From Liolophura sinensis (taxonomy: Eukaryota > Mollusca > Polyplacophora > Chitonida > Chitonidae), in contig NC_088301.1 in the NCBI RefSeq assembly GCF_032854445.1, positions 35,391,187-35,455,186 of the forward strand: a stretch of DNA of 64,000 bases, written 5' to 3'. Shown in pieces: positions 52,921 to 64,000 of the stretch; position 1 is the first letter of the stretch, and each line of letters opens with the position of its first letter. The notes under the pieces were generated by a model, which was given only the letters and a program-made list of their open reading frames with translations, searched no databases and was not told where the DNA came from. A program made the translations under genes and the position numbers.

Positions 52921-53439
52921 TTCGGGTTGCTTCAAGTTACCCGGTGAGATGCGGTCCGTAATGTCTGTTACAACGCCCGTGGGAGTGTGCTTCCCATCCC
53001 CGTTCAGAACTGTTCGAACCCGGGTCCAGGGGGCTAAGCTCCGTCATCACTTTCATAGAAGCGGTTTATTGGAAGAGAGGACAGTTGCCTCTGGCAGAAT
53101 TTCCAAGCCCCTTTCAAAAATTCGATACCCAAGTGGTCGGGCGCTCGAGGGTATATTTCATCCGTCAGCCACACGTCAGGCGCGGGTTACCTGAAAACCA
53201 TTTCAGCACGATGCTCAACCCGAGAGTGTCCCTATAAACGCTGATTCACCCGTCCCGATGTGGTGGGGGACTGTGCGCTCATCAACACTGTTAGCAAATA
53301 AATTTTGTTGATGTTTTCAGTGGTTATTGTCAATATTACGAGGGTCGGATTGTGGTAGACTGGAAGCTGTAGTACGGCACGGTAGTAGAACAGAGTAGTC
53401 CAAGTCAGGTGGTGTGCCCCTTCAAACAGCCTCGGGCAG

Positions 53440-53700
53440 CAGAACATAATAAGCCGGTCTGAATGACGCGCTGTATTTTGGGAAGGCCTCTGCTCTCTCC
53501 TTTCACCGCTGTGTCTTGCTCGCTGAACGTTTTACTGTGTCCCTGAGCGATGTAGGCCGAGCGCTTATGTGTCGCGCAATTTGATTCGACGAGAGCACTA
53601 GGCGGCTCAGCAAGCGTTCCGTTTGATCTGTCAGTGTAGCCCGGCCTCCTTTTCGCAGTCAGGCCTCAGGAAGCACTTTACTTCCTTCACTCTACTATAT
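53440..53700 (-). promoter_or_regulatory. Possible proximal promoter of TFAP2
   Basis: Several hundred bases upstream of the candidate first exon the sequence becomes clearly less AT-rich and rich in CG dinucleotides (gagcgatgtaggccgagcg, tgtgtcgcgcaatttgattc). It includes an AP-2-like GCCTCAGGA at 53663-53671. No TATA box is evident on the minus strand close to the exon. This is an inference from composition and position only. Confidence 0.25.
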
Positions 53701-56700
53701 ACGCTTTGCTTATGTTCGCAGAAAAAATATAGTTTTAATCCTTTTCTCTAATTTATTTTTAACTATTTATCACGTTCGTCCCTACGTGCAGTTTACAGTT
53801 AGATTTTGGCCTGATGAAAATTCCCTGTCAATCTCCCAAGCGCCGTAGGCTGCATGTCGAGAGAAAAGCTTTACGTTTGAATGAACGTGGAGGGTCGCTG
53901 CTACGGGAGTGACAAATGTAGATAAAGTAAACAGAAACAACTAGACACTAAGGAACGTTTGACCTTAGCATTACATTAAAAATGAGGCAAATGCACAGAC
54001 TAACAACGTGTTACACAGTTCTAAAAAACGAGGTAGACGGAATTACCACAATCAAAAAAGAGCTATTGAACAACAGCCCATGTCAAGAAATCTCGCTCTT
54101 CATTACATGATGTATATCTCTGGCACTGGCGAAACATTACTCTTTCTCTAATTCGTTCTGATGTCGAATGTATTTATATTTATTAGTCCGTCTAAACTGA
54201 AAATTATGCATTTTTACTTGCTCACTTTCATGGTATTGTTTTTGGACATGCATTCATGTTTAAGATGGATTAGTCATGTCCATTTTGTGTATGTCTTCTA
54301 TGGTTGGGTACAAATCTATACAAAACTATGGAAATGTCAAGGCATAGTGTATACATTTTTGCTTTACAAACAGCAGCTGCACTTCATTGCATGTAAACAT
54401 GATATCTTTGAAAATAGTCGCCGCCCTACTCACATCTCACGCCGTTGTTTACCAGGTCTTGACGTGTTCTTTGCAAATTCATTTTAACACCTTCTGAACA
54501 AGGTTTAATGTTTGTATGTTAAGTAGAACTAAATGTGTGGACAGGTGTTCTTCCACTCCATCCGGTGTCACTGTCCAACCCTTATGACACCTTTAAGTTT
54601 CCCATCCCGCCCTGTCTTTAATAATTACTTCCCACCAAGCCATTAATTAGACAAGTGTCTCCAATGAAACGTGAAACGTGAAATGCACTGATGTTAATTG
54701 ATATATTTTCAATTATCATTCGCATAGGATTGATCTCTTAGTAGTAAATTACTCCGACTCATACTAATACATGGGTTCGGCCTTCTAGATATATGTTGTT
54801 TTTTATCTGAACTCTACTCTTTTAAATTCTGACACAGATCTTTTGCACATTTACATTTGAAACATATATTAAGATTAATCTATAAATGTTAGCCTGAAAT
54901 AACAGTTTGAAGTAATGTAATTTGTCTTATAAATTGTTCCGTAAGAAGGTGAACAATAACGTAAATGAGAAGTAGATTTGCATGTCCTTTTATACATCCT
55001 TGGTTCAATATTATCGTGGTGTAGGGTGGAACAAGATGTCGATAAATTAAGATTATAGCCCTGTACCGGAAATGAATGCACGATAACACTAGACAAGACG
55101 AAGGCACGTTCGTACGGACGAGAACCACGTGCTGGAGACAAAGTTGCGCAGAGATAAGATGTGACAGAGCCTGGATGTATCAGAGAAGTTCCCATCAGGG
55201 ACATCTGATATCATTACAGCTTTTAACATCAGCAATTAAGAACAACATCCAACACCAGCTACTGCTTAGGTCTTCTCGTGTTCATTTGTGTGGGAAGGGC
55301 TTACTAATATCCTCCAGATAGGTCAGGAAGAAAGAAACATTTGCTTAACTAAGTCAGAAATATGATGTTACTCAATTAAAACATTCGAAATTTTTTTTTA
55401 GTGTATGGCGCTTTAAACGGGCACTTATTCGTAATACGCTTAATGTACTTAAGTACGATGTCAACACTTGGAATAATAATATGCTGACAACAAGCAATAG
55501 GTATACCTGAAATGCAGAAATATGGAAAATTTAATCTTTAGATTTCGAAAAACTGTATAATCTTAAAGATCCCTTTCAAAAGAGAGCCCCGCCCGCCTTC
55601 ATGTTATTGGCAGCAAGGAAGCTTTGTTCATTGAACTAAGCTCCATGTTGCTATACAATAGCAAAGAGGAAGTCTACCAGTAGATACGTTAATCCCTTAT
55701 AATCGTGGCGCCCGGGAATATATGACGGTTAGTTTTTAATAAAAATCCGACGTTATTCCGAAAAGTGACACTAATGCACATGAGCAAATTCCAACACTTA
55801 AAACAATAGCTTCTGTTGTTAAATCAAACAATGTCAGAAGTACTGGACAACTGGTAGTAGGAGGGAATGAGTAACGTATGTTTTCAAACACCCAAAGAAC
55901 CATACATGAATTACGATTGTGCTAACTGCAACTGAATTAGTGGTCACTATAGGAAAACGAACTATTTTCTCTGCTTAGAATGGACTTGACGCATGTTGAG
56001 TATAGTGGGTGGTAACTGGGTCGAAACATAATGTATATGGATGACTGAAGGTGGAGTACTTCAATAAATAACGTGCAGTTAAGTTTTTCACGTGTCAAAT
56101 GACCGATATGTCCTTAAGCACGAAATTAACCATGTCATCTCGATTTGACAAGCCTATTGCTTGAACCTATCATTAAGTCCCACTTGTCTATACCTATACA
56201 TATACGTAACTTCAAATAGTGTCTGTAACGTTAAGGAGAATAGAACCCTACTCCTAAGCAGTTCTCACGCTAGATCTTCTTAATGACTAGACAAATGGTA
56301 TCAACCCCTCTATACAAATAGTTTCTCTTTTACTGGACTCCCGCGGTTGAGGCATTCAGCTTATAGGTATAGGTAAGAATCTCCACTGCGGGAGGTACCC
56401 ACATGATTACGGGCTCTCTTGGAGTATCAGTGAGAAATATTGAATACAGTTTGGCGGGATGTCTCCCTCCTGCCACCAGAGGGAATCTCCGTCACCTGAC
56501 TCGCTAGGGGGCGTGACCACGTGGTGAGCCCAAACCCTGCGTGTATGGTCACCTCGATCATCAGCTTGTATAGAGTGTTTGTAAAACTCCAATAAACAAT
56601 TGAACGTTTTTCATGTCCTTTGAAGAAAAACTCTCGTGACTGAAGACTACACGCACATAACAAGGTAAACTTCACACTCAGTGTTCAAACGCACACTAGA

Positions 56701-59112
56701 CCTTTACATGAATAGATTTAAATGAGCCTACACAGTAGGTGAAGGGTTTTGTCAGCATTTTTAATAACAAAATGGGAAACGGATGGGATGCTTTGAGAAA
56801 TTGTTCAGTTACATATGAGTAGGATTAACTTCTGTGAAATCAGACTCATAGAAAATCTATCAATTCCCAAAACAATCAATTCCTGTGACCATAACAAGGT
56901 CACTGACTGATTTATAGGTGTTTAGATAAAAAAAAACCTTGCTGTTTAAAACAATGGCTACACGCAAGGGCTGCAGAATATAGCAAGACGGCAAAAATAA
57001 TAAACATAATATTGTTAGTGCAGCTTGAGGCATGTAATCAGTGTACAATTAGGTATTTTATTCATAGTGGGATGTGAACTGTTTATACCGATAATAAAGT
57101 GAACAAACAGTTTCAATCAGAATGTTGTATAAACAACACCTGATGCTAGTCTTACCAGTTAGTTTTCAAAAGATATTTCCTTGTATAATTTCATTTCCTA
57201 TAAATTGCAAAGACAGCAAATAGAGGCCTTCTGTCTTATTTATCAGAAGATAAATTACAACTTTCTGTAATTAACACCTAGTTAAATTGACAGACTACAT
57301 GTCCTAAATAAAACAGCCCCTCAGACAGACTTAAATCAATGCCTGCAAGGAGGCATTTCGTATGGCTAATTTTCCATCTGTTCAGCTTACCTGAAGGGGC
57401 GAAAACATCATACTGCCGGCAGGAATGTCTCAAAATATTGCTACCATTTACCGTGACCTTGTCTTCGTAACTGACTCCTGGAGGCTATAGTAAATGGTAG
57501 GGTTAAACTCAGACGGGGCACGACAGACCGCTGGGCATAAACACTCTCCTCTGGACTGACCACCAAACTAGCCCCCTTGGTAATGACGCTGGGTGGTGAC
57601 TCGCGGTCATGAAGAAGTAGCTAGGGCTGGCACACGAGATATGTGCTATTAGCCGAGATGTCCACAGAGATGGCTTCGGAGGGGGTTTGATCAATATGAT
57701 GGACGAAGGATCCCAGTTGGATTATGACTGGCAAGAATTGGTCTGGGTGCTCCTCTGCTTTTAGCGCCTTAATTTTAGGCTCCCTTAAAATATTTTCCTG
57801 CTTTTCCCCTGATCCGCTAACGGTGGGGTAGGTCTTGTAAATGACGGGGTTGGTTTGTGTAGCGCCCTCTACTGTAACGGCAAAGCTGACGAAAAACAAC
57901 GACGACTGGGTACCGATAAAAAGCACACTCCACCCCCTCGGGCCCGATTGCACGATAGTTTGGGCCTGAGCATTTCCCTCTAACTTTTATCTACTCCAGT
58001 CCTCAACAATTATGCTAATCTTCACACCTACAGGCGTTTGTGACCGCAGCATTTTTTTAGAGAGGCGATCACACGTAGAGGACTGATGCTGGTCGCTCCA
58101 ATCAGCTTCCGTTCTCTACAGGTAACTTTTTCTTTATAATGACCCGGTGGCGCTGGCCGGACCAATCCATAGAATGACCGACTGTTCACATCTGTACTGA
58201 GATGTTGACAAAATCAAATGTCCTGCATATGCTGAATGGAGCTCACTTGATCTGAACGTCTGCATTATGCCGTGCGTGAAATAATATCATAACTGAACGA
58301 ATGCTGTATAGGCATGTTTTCAGACTCCTTTCTACTATTTATGTATCAGACGAAAGTCTACACCCCTTTACTTTACTCCGTAACTGATGTGCATAGAATT
58401 CGACCTTACACCGTATAATCAACGTGTAGTTTCTAAAGCTTGGATCAGGTTGGATTCGGTGTCCAATCCGAACGACGGCGTTCGTCGAATGCCGTGAAAG
58501 GGCCTTTGAAATTGCCATGCCCCCGTTTATTTGTATCCCAAATGGCTATATTGTGTGGAATCTTGTTTATTTGATTAACAGCAGCTAAGATGGTGAAAAC
58601 GCGCCTTAAGAAGTAAAAATGAGGTTGTTTTGTTGATCAGTGAAGCATGCCTGATATAAACCACCCGATCTGTGTTGCTCCCAATTGTCCTGCTGACGTT
58701 GGGCTATTAAAACTTTCAACCGACGCCTGCCCTTCCGAATGCCTCTTTCCGAGTATTCGAAAATTACAGGTTAGCTGTAATCAGGCATAAAATCGTGAGA
58801 CACAAAGGCTTCAAATTGACACCTATTCAAAGTTTGCCTGGCGCGAGGGAAAACATATCAACAAAGATATATATGTACATTATACGCAATTCTTCATACA
58901 CTCTCACGAGATTTATCCCTTTCGAGTTCAGTTTTCAAATTATAAGCAGTGAACCCTATACTGGCTTTAGGAAGGTGTTTTCTTGGTACATGGCTAAAAC
59001 CAGTCCAGTATTACTGCATATCAATTAAACGTGTTCAACATAACTCGTATAGTATAAAGCATATAGGTTAAACTATTTTTTTTAAAGTGTTTGTGTATCT
59101 TAAGTTCTATTT

Positions 59113-59138
59113 AGTGTTTCCGTCGTGATGGAAACACT
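59113..59138. repeat. Perfect 9-bp inverted repeat, 8-base loop
   Basis: AGTGTTTCC, loop gtcgtgat, GGAAACACT, upstream of the gene. It could be a foldback remnant of a transposon end; no second copy is seen. Confidence 0.8.
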
Positions 59139-62100
59139 CGCATACATCTGTCGTAGCGAGTAAATGAAGGTCGTGAATAGTTGTATTCACTGAGTATGGA
59201 AAGTGCAAACGATATCAGTTAAAGATCAGTCTATTTTTGTTAACCGGTAGCTGAAGCTTCCGGTAAGTTTGCTACACATTTACATGCAGATGAAGAGTGT
59301 CTTGTAAAGAAGGAGGGGTTTGTTTCAGGAATACTTTTAGGAGTGTTTTATCAAAACGCCCCCACTTAGTTAATCAAGTAAGATGATTTCTGATATCTGA
59401 ATAAAATATGAATAATAATCGAAAATATATAATACAGGTACAGGTATTGTATGACGCTCATCAGTCACACATCCATCACAAATAAGTGACAGAAATGGCA
59501 TAAGCCTATGGCAAATTGCTTACCACCAATACAATTTATACTTGTCAACAGGTAAAGCCCTGTCAGTGTGCCTTGCCATTAAACAGTGGATTGGTGTACG
59601 TATTGTAATGTTTAATTATGCTGGGCAGCTTGACACAGGTGTACACTTAGTGTGTACTGGCATATAGACGCCTTTATTTAAAGCATTTCTTTGTTGTAGT
59701 TGTTTTCATCATCGTTCAAAACAAACACCCACAAAAGAAAACAGTTGCTGTTTTTTAAAGACGACATTGCACAAGATATACTACAAGGCTTAAAGAGGTG
59801 ATCGCTTGGTGCCTATCGGTCCTGAAATGAGGGTAACCGCCGGTGTGTCATTTAACGCAATATAATATATACAGATAGACACAAATCAGTATTTAGCTAT
59901 GCCAATGCATTGTCGTCCATTATCAACCAGGAGACAACCTGCATACAATCATGAAATTTCTGAAAATGAGAGGAAAATGAACATGTACGTAAACCGAGGA
60001 ACATCATGGATTAGACGTTTTTTTAGATAAAAAAGGAGTATTAAAAATGGTCTGGTGAAATGATGAAACTCTTGACGTATTGTTTCCGTTATTGGGGTTT
60101 GGTGGAAATGGACAATACGATAAACATTCACACTGCGTGGTTACCAATGACTTTATTGTGAAACACGCTGTTCGGACTCAATGTATTGGCACAATGAGGC
60201 ACGGTGGTCATGTAACTATACAACCTTATTACTGGACACTTTGTGGTTGCCAATATATGACACAATTATTTTATAATTTTTATTATGAAAATATCACAGA
60301 TGAGCAAATACTATAAGAATTCAACAAAACTTTTGATATAATTCACATAATGCAAAATCCCGCTTCTCAATGAGTTTTGTTCAAAATAATGTGACGTATG
60401 CGTGTGAACACGAGTCTATTAGATTACCTGCAAATCTCGCTCTACCGAGCGTGGTCTTGCCTTATATGAATTTCACGTCAAAACGTTTTTGGTGGCGCTT
60501 TAAATAAATGGCTGAATCAGCTTACATGCCGTGGAACACGTGTGTAGTTCTCTAATCTACACTATTGCAGTGGGTATAACGTACAGCATTGTGGTATCTA
60601 TAAACGACGAAATTAAGTAGTTCAAGTACGTCAGATATAATATACCTTTAGTAAATCAGCCACTAATTAGAGGGAGCTGCCAAGAGCATGTATATATTGT
60701 ATTTATAAGTATGTTAAGAAGCCTGGCGGGCAAGGGCCTTCGGGGCCTAAACACACGACTCTGACATTTGGTGTTGCCCGCGTTCACTTTATCCCTTCAG
60801 GTGAAAGTTTTTGATACTTCCCTCCTGGCCATACAACCTTACAAGTAGCACAGCAAGAGTCAGGAATGTTTCCATGTGAATAAAACATACAAGTGTCCCG
60901 AAAAAGGATCAGTCAGACAAACAGAAAGTGATTAGCTCGTGTACTTATACCATAATATGCATTTATATATCCCGAGGCAGTCTGACAAATTTTCGTTTCT
61001 TCCTTGCCCGACTGCATGAAAAACAATAAGACCGCATAATATCAACTCCCTGGTCGATGTCACTCTGAACACTGTGCATAAATTGTTTTAGATCAGTTAA
61101 GATTTTTCAGGACGATAACGATTTGTTACTTTTGTGAAATGAATCTTTACAACGTCGTAACAAAATGCGACACGAGAGTGCACTGGGAGCTTAGTTACGT
61201 AAACATAGATCTATAGCTTTATATCATAAGGTGAATGATGCAGCCTGCGGGACATTTTTTTTTTGAATAGATTTCCGGTCTGAACGGGAAATGCTGCAAT
61301 GTGACACCAGCGCAATACTGGCGGAATTAAAAATGATTTTAATATGTTAAAAATATATCTGTCAGACTGGCACGACGAAGCCGTCAGTCTTTTGTTGCCT
61401 TAATTGCATCGTCATTTTGACACGCCATTAGAAAGAATTGTGTACGATGCGGCGTATACCACCAGGTCATGACCCCACTATCTGGACTAAAATGATTAGA
61501 TATAAATAAACGAAAACAATACATTAAAAAAACAGTAACAAAAACCATCTAAACTGAGAGACATTGTTTTCAGAGACGTACAATGGTACAAGAGTTTAAG
61601 GTTAATAATAAAAACATCGATGGTATAAAATGTTTTAAAAAGTGATCCAAAATACTAGAGTTGGCGCAATGAAATTACTTATAACTTTCGACTATAATGT
61701 ATTAAACTATGCCAAGACTAATAATAGAAAAATCTTCATATTCACTTACTTATCGTGAAAGTTTTGTTTAAGAACACAGGTGCATGGCGTCTTATTTATT
61801 CAGACTTTATCATTTTAAGTCTATAGGTCAACGTGGTGGGTCACTTGATTTCTATTTTGAATGCACTGTTCTGTTAACCTGATTTTTTAAAATATTTTTT
61901 GCATGCATTGTTTTGATTGAAACACATGGTCTATTCTATGCCAGCTTAGAATATATAGATGTACAATGAAATCCCCTGACGATAAAGTTCCTATCTTTTA
62001 TGCAATCCTGACCTTCTGCTTAGGAAAAAACAGGAAAGGACATGCACTTTCACTTTTTTCCGGTTACCAGTTTTTTTTTTGTTTTTTTTTTTTTGTTATC

Positions 62101-62722
62101 GGTAGTCTTCAGTTATTGTTGACTTCTATTGCTTAAGTTTTTTGTTCATACAAAAACCAGTTGCCTCCCTTTGTTAGACGAAGGTCAAAGTAATCAAGGA
62201 GGGATGCTGCATCTTTGTTTTTCCTTACACCATCAAGCACTTTAATATCAGCTAGAATTATGCTCCATCATTATTGTCCAAGCCACATAGTTACCCAGTT
62301 ATGAATTTTGTTGAACCGAGACCCTTTGATGTCGTTCTCTTTATGAAATGGTATTTTTTGCCTCTTTCCTCCAGAATTAATTACAGTTGTTCAATAGCGT
62401 GTAAGACACTGGTGACACGTGCTGAAGAGAAGACGACCTCTATTTCAGTATGATCAGAAATATTTGAAGGAAACTTTCATCGCCTGTCTTCAAACAATAC
62501 GATACTAATTCTGAATGAAATGCAATAATAGGTGGAAAACGAGATTGGCATTTTGAGGAGAACGAACCAAAAATTATAAATTCAATTCAATATTCACCAA
62601 CACACGCAGCATACATATTCACAAACTATATAAATATAAGTTGTTGGCGGGAATAAGGCTCACTTGATCCTGTTATATCCCCGTATTAGGTGTGTATAAG
62701 TTTAGTTGCTGGCCACATGTAC

Positions 62723-62761
62723 CAATGAACTCCTGATTATCTCCAATGAACTCCTGATTAG
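62723..62761. repeat. 18-bp direct duplication
   Basis: The sequence ccaatgaactcctgatta occurs twice, separated by only about two bases (tct/c). A recent local duplication. Confidence 0.85.
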
Positions 62762-64000
62762 GTGAAAATTACCTGAAAAACTGTTAAGAATAAAGGTGAT
62801 GATTTAAGTGAATTACTTGAGCTGCGCTAAAAAGGCGCGATATTACCACAGAAAACGATGCATATACTGACACATAAAGCATGAAAACTGGATAATCCTT
62901 CCAAATATTTAGTGATATATCATACAAACAACGTTTTCGAAATCGCCAGGCTACTCCTTAGTTGATACATATTTTTTAGTTCCTTGATATTTTAACGTAT
63001 ATACAAGCAGTAAGGTGAGTTTGCTGTGATTTGTATACACATCAGGTTAGTGCAAAGACGATCGTTCTTTTTGGCTGCAGAATTTTCCTGAAATAATCAG
63101 ATTATGTACTGTTACGATACATATGTAAGAAACTAAAATGCGGTTGAGGCTTGGGCTTCATTCATAGCCTGTTTCACTTCATACTCTCACAGAGGCAAAC
63201 TGGTCTCAAATAAACCAAAGGAAAAGAAATTTTTTGTGGTTTTTGACCGACTTGAATGGATCGCGCTAGAATACAAATATATGCACATCAGTAAGTATCA
63301 GATTATATGCATTTAGAATAAACAATGCTGTCATATGTTTTTATACATTTGAATATGCCAAGAGTTGGACGCAGATAAAATGTGATTGTAGAAAATCATA
63401 CTTTCACGAATGCACCTGTATAAAGCTATAGATAATACAGCGATAACGGATTGACTGTTGTACGTACTTAGTTTGATTTTTAGCATTGATATTATTATAG
63501 AAACCACCTACAACACTCGGCTGGCGCGATACTGTGATCTCGCACCAGTGTCGCATATGTACGTGTATATATCTGTAGGGGCATACTAAATAATGGGTCT
63601 CCGTTTACTCATATCTATGAGAAAAGCAATAAAACGAGGGAGTACTAAAACATAGGCATCTACATATTTAAACAAAGGTATATGTTGAGGAAATATATAC
63701 AGTGAATAACTCATAGGCTATATGGGTTGAGCTTCCCGGCTAGTCAGCGGCCCGATGAATCATCAGCCACCCGGATCGGTGTGCTCAACCAAGCATGGTG
63801 AGCCGGCCGGGGTATTATCTCCTCTTTGACTCACAGCCTGACGTCTTCCTGTGACCATGAAAACTCCCAGGGTCACCCGCTCCTGTTTCGCAGAACATAT
63901 TGTAATCGACTTTCAAATGTCGCCACAGACATAGGACGCCCGACGCCAGGTCCTACGACGGGAAGTAAAGATTAGCAAACAAGTTCGGTGGATAGCGCAC

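Larger units (their letters stand above)
53057..64000. other. Upstream region of TFAP2; no gene seen
   Basis: Apart from the possible promoter area, AT-rich sequence with no supportable gene. A less AT-rich stretch at about 57400-58160 contains a 110-codon minus-strand open frame (57953-57621) with a hydrophobic start, but no family resemblance or splice context convinces me. The last 280 bases are also GC-richer and end at the window edge, so an exon of a neighbouring gene cannot be excluded. Homopolymer T runs occur at 62070-62095. Confidence 0.55.

Noticed and set aside
53005-53035. gggttcgaac B-box-like sequence on the minus strand near the first exon
   Set aside because: No A box at the right distance and no cloverleaf; not called a tRNA gene or SINE.

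Overview
The window looks like a piece of an animal genome, most likely a lophotrochozoan and probably a mollusc. It is AT-rich and intron-rich, full of microsatellites, with one multi-exon gene and tRNA-headed SINE-type repeats whose body resembles, from memory, repeats common in mollusc and brachiopod genomes. Nothing bacterial, phage-like or CRISPR-like is present. A 200-base run of N at 44341-44540 marks a scaffold join.

The only gene I can support is an AP-2 family transcription factor (TFAP2) on the minus strand, with coding exons spread over about 28350-52920. Reading the minus strand (high to low coordinates): a candidate short first coding exon (52888-52920), the proline/histidine-rich transactivation exon (50964-51458), a small linker exon (about 43199-43263), the exon starting the AP-2 DNA-binding/dimerisation region (37084 to about 37291-37314), a 119-base exon (32202-32320), a 142-base exon (28933-29074) and the terminal exon with the end of the helix-span-helix domain and a TGA stop (28350-28659). 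Splice sites and phases join cleanly for the last four exons. The small linker exon has a reading-frame puzzle (see findings). One splice model gives an open protein of 462 residues, close to the roughly 440 of vertebrate TFAP2 proteins.

Layout: 1-28349 is sequence downstream of the gene, with no supportable gene but with a (TA)n tract and several SINE copies. 28350-52920 is the gene; its introns hold a 1.39-kb perfect CAGA tetranucleotide array that passes into CA and then TA repeats (37609-39125), a full-length SINE (36304-36556), the assembly gap, a (TA)n tract and several less AT-rich islands that could be regulatory. 52921-64000 is upstream of the gene; about 53440-53700 is a plausible proximal promoter area, and the rest is AT-rich sequence with small foldbacks and duplications.

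I did not find an undescribed multi-gene system. The most useful leads are the exon 3 frame conflict, the alternative acceptors of exon 4, the candidate alternative first exon, a pair of AP-2-like sites inside the gene's own intron 5, and the very long, perfectly uniform CAGA array.
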